In this document: piece after piece, positions 7,825 to 13,082 of the stretch
How the letters are laid out: the number at the start of each line of letters is the position of its first letter
Numbering within the stretch: the stretch's first letter is position 1
DNA from: an uncultured Lachnospiraceae bacterium
GTDB taxonomy: Bacteria; Bacillota; Clostridia; Lachnospirales; Lachnospiraceae
DNA length: 13,082 nt
NCBI GenBank assembly: GCA_937891165.1
Contig: CALAEX010000224.1
Coordinates: 1 to 13,082, forward strand
Direction of reading: 5' to 3'
The notes under the pieces: model-generated
Told to the model about the DNA's origin: nothing
Seen by the model: the letters and a program-made list of their open reading frames with translations, nothing else
The model's database searches: none
Made by a program: the position numbers and the translations under genes

Positions 7825-7862
7825 TCAATATTCTTAGGTTGAGCGGGTGTTATAATCAATAT
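7819..7862. repeat. 13-base direct repeat across the regulator/peptide 3' ends
   Basis: TTATAATCAATAT occurs at 7819-7831 and again at 7850-7862. The first copy holds the stop codon of the second regulator. The second copy encodes the IDY region of the peptide precursor on the minus strand. The period is 31 bases, so it is not a codon-level repeat. Confidence 0.85.
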
Positions 7863-7980
7863 CAGTGTAGTCATTATCCTCATCTATTACTGACATTGTT
7901 TCTATAGTAAGACTTGGAATAGTTACAGTAAAAGAAAGAACAAATGCCAAAAAGCTAGTGAGAAGTAATTTCTTTTTCAT
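7834..7980 (-). CDS. Secreted peptide precursor, candidate signalling pheromone (48 aa)
   Basis: A 48-codon gene on the minus strand: ATG at 7980-7978, stop TAA at 7836-7834, with AAAAAGGAGA correctly spaced upstream. The product opens with MKKKLLLTSFLAFVLSFTVT, a textbook Sec signal sequence (positive N-end, hydrophobic core). It ends in a short acidic, tyrosine-containing tail that includes DEDNDYTDIDY and the end NTRST. Length and layout match precursors of RRNPP peptide pheromones such as PapR, which are exported, trimmed and re-imported. It faces the two HTH-TPR regulators and has a promoter with an adjacent inverted repeat. The protein is not recognised by sequence; the pheromone role is inferred from architecture and context. 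Confidence 0.75.
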   Translation of the reverse strand: MKKKLLLTSFLAFVLSFTVTIPSLTIETMSVIDEDNDYTDIDYNTRST

Positions 7981-8015
7981 AGTAAAAATCTCCTTTTTGT
8001 ATTTTTTATTACAAT

Positions 8016-8045
8016 ATCATATTTTTTAGTGATTGAGTATACCAA
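8016..8045 (-). promoter_or_regulatory. Predicted promoter of the peptide precursor gene
   Basis: Read on the minus strand, TTGGTA (8045-8040), an 18-base spacer, and TATGAT (8021-8016), about 35 bases before the start codon. The -35 box is weak (4 of 6 consensus bases), as expected for a promoter that needs an activator. Confidence 0.5.
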
Positions 8046-8048
8046 AAC

Positions 8049-8067
8049 TGGAAAATTTTATTTTCCA
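8049..8067. promoter_or_regulatory. Perfect inverted repeat upstream of the peptide promoter (candidate operator)
   Basis: TGGAAAAT, three bases, ATTTTCCA: 8-bp arms in perfect symmetry, ending 3 bases upstream of the predicted -35 box of the peptide gene. The position suits an activator-binding site, and the neighbouring HTH-TPR regulators are the obvious candidate proteins. Confidence 0.55.
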
Positions 8068-8083
8068 ATTCTGACATATTATT

Positions 8084-8110
8084 TGCTTATAAAATAGTTT
8101 ATTATAAGCA
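8084..8110. repeat. Second inverted repeat, 9-bp arms
   Basis: TGCTTATAA (8084-8092) and TTATAAGCA (8102-8110) are perfect reverse complements separated by 9 bases. No T-run follows on either strand, so a terminator is unlikely. It lies between the peptide gene and the plus-strand genes from 8243 and could be a second operator that affects both. Confidence 0.5.
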
Positions 8111-8242
8111 TTGTTAAGAAGAAGTATTTAGGAAAGGAGAATAAAAGGAATGTGGTAGACAATAAAGGTTAAAATGAATATATGAAATTGTATTAAAGAT
8201 ATTTTTGAGCAAGTTAGTTTTGAAAATAATGGAGGATATTTT

Positions 8243-8583
8243 ATGACAATGAAAGTAAAAATTTTAGCATTATCATTAATCAGATTATTATTAACACCAA
8301 ATGCAGATATGATGTAACACCAGTTTATCAAACAGATAACCAGCATACAACAGGATGGCAATTAGTTTCTGGAAAATATGAATATGTTGATTATTATAAC
8401 ACAGAAAGAACAACGGCATATGCAAAAGAAGCTATTTTGCCACAAATAAAATTTGAATATTATAGTGTGCCGATGTTTTATAGTTTGGATGATACAAATA
8501 ATTGTATAAGAACAGAAATTTATGAATATATAGATGGAGATTATCAGTTAGTATATACAACAAATGGATATATGGAGCAATAA
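8243..8583 (+). pseudogene. Small secreted-protein gene broken by a frameshift
   Basis: TGGAGG precedes an ATG at 8243 that opens a signal-sequence-like MTMKVKILALSLI, but this frame stops at 8315-8317. A second frame is open across the same region and continues from about KCRYDVTPVYQTDNQ to YTTNGYMEQ and a stop at 8581-8583, with no start codon of its own. Together they look like one gene of ~110 codons that lost bases near 8281-8300. The mature part is rich in Tyr, Thr and Asn. I recognise no family. Alternatively, the first frame is a genuine 24-aa short peptide and the second is decayed coding sequence. Confidence 0.6.
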
Positions 8584-8820
8584 ATGAAAGAGAAGATTAA
8601 TGGTGTATATATATTATGTATAGGAATTTTAGTATTGTCTTTAGAATTATATATGGTAAAACTAATTCAGAGTATGGACAAGGTGACAGGTTCATGGCAT
8701 GGAAATATTTGGATATATTTTAAAGAACCAATTATATTTATTCCATTCATGGCAACTATTTGTGTAATTATTTATAGTATATATATTATTATAAAAACTA
8801 GTTTCTATTCTAAAAATTAA
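8584..8820 (+). CDS. Small membrane protein with two predicted helices
   Basis: A 78-aa protein whose ATG directly follows the stop of the broken gene upstream (TAAATG), with GGAG eight bases before it. It was therefore made in one operon with that gene. Residues ~7-29 and ~48-71 are strongly hydrophobic, and the linker between them contains a GSWHGN motif. A Rho-independent terminator follows at once. No family is recognised. Its place beside the peptide gene and the secreted-protein relic suggests a role in processing, export or self-protection, but this is only context. Confidence 0.6.
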   Translation: MKEKINGVYILCIGILVLSLELYMVKLIQSMDKVTGSWHGNIWIYFKEPIIFIPFMATICVIIYSIYIIIKTSFYSKN

Positions 8821-8832
8821 ATAAAAAAATGG

Positions 8833-8874
8833 TGCTAAGTTATAAATGAAAATTTTTGACTTAGCATTTTTTTA
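8833..8874 (+). terminator. Rho-independent terminator after the small membrane protein
   Basis: TGCTAAGT (8833-8840) pairs with ACTTAGCA (8859-8866) across an 18-base loop and is followed by seven T. The loop and right arm, starting GAAAATTT, are nearly identical to bases 3371-3399 after gyrA, where the left arm is absent. Confidence 0.8.
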
Positions 8875-8879
8875 TTTAA

Positions 8880-8951
8880 ATGTTCACAGATAATATAGAT
8901 ATTTTAGGAGAACCAATTGTAAAAATAGAACTGGAGTATTTAACAGAATAA
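8880..8951 (+). pseudogene. 3' relic of a second copy of the 448-aa lipoprotein gene
   Basis: Twenty-three codons before a stop read FTDNIDILGEPIVKIELEYL then TE. The intact lipoprotein that ends at 10422 finishes FSDSVNLMGDSIIELEYLTE. The shared ELEYLTE end and the aligned residues before it show that this is the tail of a lost tandem paralogue. The ATG at 8880 is only an internal codon, and no ribosome binding site precedes it. The deletion joined this tail to the terminator of the small membrane protein gene. Confidence 0.75.
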
Positions 8952-8967
8952 GAGAATACAAGAGATT

Positions 8968-9027
8968 CGTTCATAATTTGTTTACAAAATGTTTACAATT
9001 TGGACATTCCTAGTTCATATATGAACG
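8968..9027. promoter_or_regulatory. Palindrome and direct repeats upstream of the lipoprotein operon
   Basis: GTTCATATATGAAC (9013-9026) is a perfect 14-bp palindrome. An extra half site, CGTTCATA, lies at 8968-8975 and is the exact reverse complement of TATGAACG at 9020-9027. Between them TGTTTACA occurs twice, at 8979-8986 and 8990-8997, 11 bases apart, about one turn of the helix. The TTTACA copies could serve as -35 boxes, with the palindrome over the -10 region. I cannot choose one promoter with confidence, but the density of symmetric sites marks this as the control region. Confidence 0.55.
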
Positions 9028-9075
9028 ATACAGTAAGTTATAGAAAATAAAAAATGTATCAAAAGGAGTAAAGTT

Positions 9076-10422
9076 ATGAAAAAACGAAAGTATTTTTATT
9101 TGTGTATGAGTATAGGTTTCTTGTGTATCACAGGTTGTACCACGAAAAACAATGTAGAAAATATTACGCCAAGTCCAAGTCCTAATGTAGAAAATATCAC
9201 GTCAACTCCAACCGTAGAAGGAAAAGAAAACGAATCTATAAAAATACAAGAACCTGTGTTTAAAGAAAAAGAAGAAGAAAAAAAAGAAGAAGAGAAAACA
9301 ATTTCTAAAAAAACTTCTTCTAAGAAAACAATAACAAAAACAGATGGACTTTGTGAAGACCTAGAACAAGTGGAAACGGATGTAGCACTCTATAATATCG
9401 TTAATCGAATGTTAGGTGGTTATATTGTGACAGGGGTAGAAGAACGGTCCATGTTTTGTTTCGATGAAACAACAGGGGTTATTTATTTTGTAAATCAAGG
9501 AAAAGATAATTTCTTATATCGGATGAAAGATGGTGAGGTGGCATTAGCTGTAGCCATGCCAATGAAACAGCTGTATCCTTATAATGGTTCTGTTTATTTT
9601 ATGGTAGATGATTATGGAACTTATCAATTCGAAGGAATGAAAACAGGAGATATTTATTGTTATACACCATCCACTGGTGCGGTAGAATTAGTATATGCTG
9701 TTGGAACTATGGTAGGAGAAACTGTCGAAAATGTAAGGAGTTATAAATTATTGGTAGAAGAAAGTGGTATTTACTTTGGTTATCGTGTTTTAAAAGACAA
9801 TGTAGTTAATAGATATCATTATGCTTTGCCATTTGGAGCAAGTGAACCGATAGAAGATACAAAATGTACGGTAAGTGAAGGATGGAAAGAGTATTATTTT
9901 GGAGCTTCGTATCGAGTGGAGGAAGACGGAACTTATGTGATACAATTAGTAAATAGGGAAACAGGTGAAAGTACAAATTTATCTGCTAGAGGAGTAAATT
10001 ATTGTGTCATAGGAGATGTATTGCATTATTCAGATAAGACTAGTGTGGAGTGCTTGAATTTGGAAACAGGGGAGAGGACTTCCTATGATTTTTTTGAAGA
10101 AATGGAAAAGAGATTAGATGAAGATAATACCATACAATCGTTTACTATGACAGAAGATGCTCTTTGGGTAGCTACATGGAGTTATGTATATCGTATGGAT
10201 TTACAGACGAGAGAAATCATTTGTGGAGTTAGCCGAGTGAGTCGTGGAGGGAGTTACTTTAATTATGCTTTTGAAGAATTGTATACGGATGGAAAAGAAG
10301 TGTATGGTTTTACAAAACCTATGTCATCAGGAATCAAAGAAGGTGTGGTTCGTATAGTATTTTCAGATAGTGTAAATCTTATGGGAGATTCCATTATAGA
10401 ACTGGAATATTTAACAGAATAA
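9076..10422 (+). CDS. Lipoprotein with a predicted beta-propeller-like domain
   Basis: A 448-aa protein with ATG behind AAAAGGAG. The signal sequence ends in the lipobox ITGC with Cys21, so it should be anchored to the outer face of the membrane. Residues ~25-90 are a low-complexity spacer: a repeated NVENIT with PSPSP, then a very charged Lys/Glu stretch. The rest has many short beta-type segments with YFVNQGKDNFLYRMKDGE-like turns, as in DUF5050 or propeller lipoproteins of clostridia. No catalytic motif is visible. It is followed 17 bases later by a larger lipoprotein gene, so the two probably act together at the cell surface. A relic of a sister gene lies upstream. Confidence 0.7.
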   Translation: MKKRKYFYLCMSIGFLCITGCTTKNNVENITPSPSPNVENITSTPTVEGKENESIKIQEPVFKEKEEEKKEEEKTISKKTSSKKTITKTDGLCEDLEQVETDVALYNIVNRMLGGYIVTGVEERSMFCFDETTGVIYFVNQGKDNFLYRMKDGEVALAVAMPMKQLYPYNGSVYFMVDDYGTYQFEGMKTGDIYCYTPSTGAVELVYAVGTMVGETVENVRSYKLLVEESGIYFGYRVLKDNVVNRYHYALPFGASEPIEDTKCTVSEGWKEYYFGASYRVEEDGTYVIQLVNRETGESTNLSARGVNYCVIGDVLHYSDKTSVECLNLETGERTSYDFFEEMEKRLDEDNTIQSFTMTEDALWVATWSYVYRMDLQTREIICGVSRVSRGGSYFNYAFEELYTDGKEVYGFTKPMSSGIKEGVVRIVFSDSVNLMGDSIIELEYLTE

Positions 10423-10439
10423 AGAAAGGGAAAAATAGG

Positions 10440-12455
10440 ATGAAGAAAATATGTAGGAAGATATCTATTTTAGCGGTATTTTTATTGCTTTCTGGTTGCC
10501 AAAAAGAATTGGATATAGAATTAGAAAATTTAGTAATAGAACCAGAAATTGTTCAATACATAGGAACAGAGGATGCAGATAATATTGCCGTAGACGAGCA
10601 GGGAATTTTATATACGTCCAATTTTATTCCAGCAGAAAATAGTAGTACAGGAACGGAAAACCAACAAGAATTTTCTGTCTATGATTTAGACGGAACTTGT
10701 ATCAAACAGGTTCAGCTTACGTTTGGAAATGGAAATATTCGTGCCATGGTAATTGAAGATGGTATGTTGTATTGTATTGTTCCTAACAAGGGAGGAAAAG
10801 AACAAGTATTGATGGAAATTGACCTTACCACATGGGAAGCTAGAGAAGTTACAATGATAGCAGAAGAAGATTTTTCTCTTATCAATCGACTAATTGTTAT
10901 AGGGGATTATTTTTATCTTTTTGGTCCATCTCCAACAGCGGAAGGAAAGTCCTTTACTTTATTACCGGGAATTCGTCAAGTAAATTATAATTCTGAAGCA
11001 TTGGCACGCTTGTCTAGAGTAGAGGAAAATTCAGAACTAGAATTTTTTAATATGGATATTCCTTTAGATGTATTTCGGACAAAAGAAAACTCTTTAATGG
11101 TGTATCATTATGATGAGGAAAATGGGTTTGGATTTTTAGAGTTTGTTCCAGAAGAAGAATCATTATATCAAGTAGGAGAATGGATTCAAACCTCCGTACA
11201 AAGAAAGAATTTTTGTTCTTGCGAAGAAGGTTATTTATTTATTTCTGATTCGGTGTTACATTATGGAACGATAGATGGAATGGAAGCACAAATTACAACG
11301 AATGAGTCTAGTCTTTGGAGTACTGCTGCATATGTGAATGAATATGCTTTTTATTATGATTATGAGGAAACAATAGTAGAACGAGTTCGTATTACAGATA
11401 CTTTAAAAGAAAATAAAGAAATTCGCTTTTTGATGCATGAGGATACGAATCAACCGAATGGTTGTGGATATCGAATGAAAAATCAATTTTTATCAGGGGA
11501 TGCTTATGCACTAAAAGTATTAGCACAGGATGCGGATTTTGATATGTTTTTATTAAGTAGCAGAACTGGTATTTCTTATAATATTAAACAAAATGGAGCA
11601 TTTTATGCATTGAATGATGTACCGGGAGTAGAAGAATATTTAGATGCTTGTTTTCCATACTTAAAAGAATTAGCAACAAATGAAGACGGAGATATTTGGA
11701 TGATTCCCGTAGAACTTGCTATTCCTGCTTTAGTTTATCCAAAAGAATATGTGCAAAGCCAAGGCGTAGATTTGTCAAATATGTCTTTAGAGGAGTTTTT
11801 CGATTTTGTAGAACAAGTAGAAACACAGACACCAGAAAAAGGAAGTATTTCTCATCTTGTGATGATAGAAACATTTTTTGGTCAATATTTAAGTCTATAT
11901 GATACATTTGATACGGAGATATTCCGCAACTATGCAAAACAACTGCGTGATATTTATGAAAGTGCAGGAAGATTAATAATGGATGTAGAACTTGAAACAC
12001 AGTTAAGACAGGGAAATTTGATAGAAAGCTTTTATTCTTATGAGTATTATCTTTCTTCTTTATGGAATTTTGCAGAGATAGTAGGAGATTCAGAAGAACT
12101 TGGTGTAGCAGGACTTCCAAGTATGTCAGAAGAAATAGGTAATATAGGAACATTGACTTTTATTGCAGTAAATCCAAACTCTCAGAATTTAGAAGCAACT
12201 TTACAGTATATTGCTACATTTTGTCAATATATGATGACGAAACAAGATTCGTTTGTATTACAAGATATCTCTATGTATACAGATACTCCATTTATAAAAG
12301 AGTGTTATGAAAACTATGCAAAAGGAGACGTTTATTTTTGGATGGATACGGATATTTACTGGAATTTATTTTGGGATTATGTAGAAGGTAAGATGGAATT
12401 AGAAGATATGGTAAAAGAAATTGAACGAAAGCGAGAAATTTATGTAGGAGAATAA
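10440..12455 (+). CDS. Large lipoprotein joining a propeller-like part to a solute-binding-like part
   Basis: A 671-aa protein, second gene of the operon, with a modest ribosome binding site (AAAGGG). The signal sequence ends in LLSGC (Cys20), a clear lipobox. Residues ~35-310 consist of repeated beta-type segments (NIAVDEQGILYTSNF and similar), suggesting a propeller. From ~320 the sequence resembles family-1 extracellular solute-binding proteins: DFDMFLLSS, a short PGVEEYLDACFPYLKEL stretch, then DGDIWMIPVE near residue 416 and a helical C-terminal lobe. No ABC permease or ATPase gene is adjacent, so import of a specific solute is not shown; peptide or sugar sensing is equally possible. A strong hairpin follows the gene. 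Confidence 0.7.
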   Translation: MKKICRKISILAVFLLLSGCQKELDIELENLVIEPEIVQYIGTEDADNIAVDEQGILYTSNFIPAENSSTGTENQQEFSVYDLDGTCIKQVQLTFGNGNIRAMVIEDGMLYCIVPNKGGKEQVLMEIDLTTWEAREVTMIAEEDFSLINRLIVIGDYFYLFGPSPTAEGKSFTLLPGIRQVNYNSEALARLSRVEENSELEFFNMDIPLDVFRTKENSLMVYHYDEENGFGFLEFVPEEESLYQVGEWIQTSVQRKNFCSCEEGYLFISDSVLHYGTIDGMEAQITTNESSLWSTAAYVNEYAFYYDYEETIVERVRITDTLKENKEIRFLMHEDTNQPNGCGYRMKNQFLSGDAYALKVLAQDADFDMFLLSSRTGISYNIKQNGAFYALNDVPGVEEYLDACFPYLKELATNEDGDIWMIPVELAIPALVYPKEYVQSQGVDLSNMSLEEFFDFVEQVETQTPEKGSISHLVMIETFFGQYLSLYDTFDTEIFRNYAKQLRDIYESAGRLIMDVELETQLRQGNLIESFYSYEYYLSSLWNFAEIVGDSEELGVAGLPSMSEEIGNIGTLTFIAVNPNSQNLEATLQYIATFCQYMMTKQDSFVLQDISMYTDTPFIKECYENYAKGDVYFWMDTDIYWNLFWDYVEGKMELEDMVKEIERKREIYVGE

Positions 12456-12470
12456 TATAGTAATTCTGTG

Positions 12471-12505
12471 TCAGGTGGAGCATTTAAGCTCCGCCTGATA
12501 ATTTT
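12471..12505 (+). terminator. Rho-independent terminator of the lipoprotein operon
   Basis: TCAGGTGGAGC (12471-12481) pairs with GCTCCGCCTGA (12488-12498) around a six-base loop, with one G-T pair. A T-containing tail, TAATTTTATG, follows. The stem is G+C-rich and stands out in this A/T-rich DNA. Confidence 0.8.
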
Positions 12506-12579
12506 ATGACATTTATTTAGCAAATAGGAATGGGTAGTAATGGAAAATAAAAAAATATTAAAAAAATAAAAAAAACCTC

Positions 12580-12608
12580 TTGACAGATGGGATTTTTTTT
12601 GGTAGACT
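12580..12608 (+). promoter_or_regulatory. Promoter of tRNA-Ser
   Basis: TTGACA (12580-12585), a 17-base spacer that includes a run of eight T, and TAGACT (12603-12608). An A-rich stretch just upstream (12544-12575) resembles an UP element. The transcript would carry a ~65-base leader before the tRNA, containing a small hairpin around GTGATATCAC. Confidence 0.75.
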
Positions 12609-12681
12609 AGGCTTCGCACTGATGTGATATCACTTCAGGAGCAATGAAAATCGAATACCTTGGTAGCAAATTTTCAGGCAA

Positions 12682-12769
12682 GGAGATGTACTCAAGTGGC
12701 TGAAGAGGCGCCCCTGCTAAGGGTGTAGGTCGGGTGACCGGCGCGAGGGTTCAAATCCCTCCATCTCCG
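12682..12769 (+). tRNA. tRNA-Ser(GCU)
   Basis: An 88-base type-II tRNA with a long variable arm. The acceptor stem GGAGATG pairs with CATCTCC and the discriminator is G. The D arm is CTC...GAG. The anticodon stem CGCCC/GGGTG holds the loop CTGCTAA, with anticodon GCT at 12716-12718, reading serine codons AGC and AGU. The T arm is GAGGG-TTCAAAT-CCCTC. The 3' CCA is not encoded (TTC follows), so it must be added enzymatically. It lies before the rRNA promoters. Confidence 0.96.
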
Positions 12770-12815
12770 TTCAACAGCAAAAACTTTTGAATTTTGAAAA
12801 AAGTTAAAAAAGTTG

Positions 12816-12844
12816 TTGACAAACCACAAATACTGTGGTAAGCT
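12816..12844 (+). promoter_or_regulatory. Tandem rRNA-type promoter P1
   Basis: TTGACA (12816-12821), 17 bases, TAAGCT (12839-12844), preceded by A-tracts (GAAAAAAGTTAAAAAAG) resembling an UP element. It is followed by AACGAAGCTG, a start-site region shared with the next two promoters. Confidence 0.8.
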
Positions 12845-12923
12845 AACGAAGCTGTTTGAAACGAAGTAAAAGTTCAAACAATTACAACAATTCAGAAAAT
12901 TCAAAAAACTTTGAAAAAAGTAC

Positions 12924-12952
12924 TTGACAAACGAAATGAGTTGTGGTAAGAT
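12924..12952 (+). promoter_or_regulatory. Tandem rRNA-type promoter P2
   Basis: TTGACA (12924-12929), 17 bases, TAAGAT (12947-12952), 108 bases after P1. The spacer end TTGTGG and the upstream GAAAAAAGT stretch resemble P1, showing that the modules arose by duplication. Confidence 0.85.
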
Positions 12953-13015
12953 AAGCAAGCTGTTCGAGAGAACAACAACACATTGAAAGAACTTAAAACT
13001 TTTTTAGAAAAGTGC

Positions 13016-13044
13016 TTGACAAGTAGAAAACAATGTGATACAAT
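13016..13044 (+). promoter_or_regulatory. Tandem rRNA-type promoter P3 and start of rRNA leader
   Basis: TTGACA (13016-13021), 17 bases, TACAAT (13039-13044), 92 bases after P2 and the closest to consensus of the three. Downstream a hairpin-forming CGCTTGCGAGAGCG and the end AAGCACCTTG look like the leader before a 16S rRNA gene in clostridia. The rRNA gene itself lies outside the window, so the operon is inferred. Confidence 0.85.
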
Positions 13045-13082
13045 AACGAAGTCGCTTGCGAGAGCGAGAGACAAGCACCTTG

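Noticed and set aside
8128..8361. 77-aa minus-strand frame opposite the broken secreted-protein gene
   Set aside because: There is no ribosome binding site, and the plus strand here carries a clear ribosome binding site and signal-sequence start.
11719..12153. 144-aa minus-strand frame
   Set aside because: It lies entirely within the large lipoprotein gene, has no start signal, and is rich in Leu, Phe and Lys as expected of an antisense shadow.
12692..12958. 88-aa minus-strand frame over the tRNA
   Set aside because: Its N-terminal and middle parts are antisense to the rRNA promoters and its C-terminal part is antisense to tRNA-Ser.
13045..13082. Start of a 16S rRNA gene
   Set aside because: Only leader-like sequence is visible; no conserved 16S sequence appears before the window ends.

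Overview
The window comes from a low-GC Gram-positive anaerobe, most likely a clostridial gut bacterium of the Lachnospiraceae type. I infer this from the GyrB and GyrA sequences, strong AGGAGG ribosome binding sites, A/T-rich codon use, a tRNA gene without encoded CCA, and an ISLre2/Rpn/RRNPP-type accessory gene set. The species cannot be named from sequence alone.

The two ends are core chromosome, probably close to the replication origin. The left end has the 3' end of gyrB, a 136-base imperfect hairpin, and a complete gyrA. The right end has tRNA-Ser(GCU) with its own promoter, then three consecutive consensus promoters and the start of a leader that probably leads into an rRNA operon just outside the window. 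About 9 kb of accessory DNA lies between them.

From left to right the accessory part holds: (i) a patchwork scar after gyrA, made of half of the gyrA terminator, a small structured segment that may be an old mobile-element end, a truncated ISLre2-type transposase running in frame into an Rpn-family PD-(D/E)XK nuclease-like gene, and a second diverged copy of the last ~380 bases of gyrA with the complete terminator; (ii) two overlapping genes for HTH-TPR (RRNPP-like) regulators, facing a 48-codon gene on the minus strand for a secreted-peptide precursor; (iii) a frameshifted small secreted-protein gene and a small two-helix membrane protein; (iv) a short relic of a lipoprotein gene; (v) a two-gene lipoprotein operon (a 448-aa lipoprotein, and a 671-aa lipoprotein joining a propeller-like part to a solute-binding-like part), preceded by palindromic and direct-repeat sites.

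The most interesting unit is the convergent regulator pair and peptide gene. The peptide precursor has a Sec-type signal sequence and a short acidic tail. Its predicted promoter has a perfect inverted repeat directly upstream of the -35 box. This looks like a complete cell-cell signalling cassette of the RRNPP kind, with two regulators instead of one. Possible outputs are the peptide gene itself, the small secreted/membrane genes and the lipoprotein operon; the last two links are inference.
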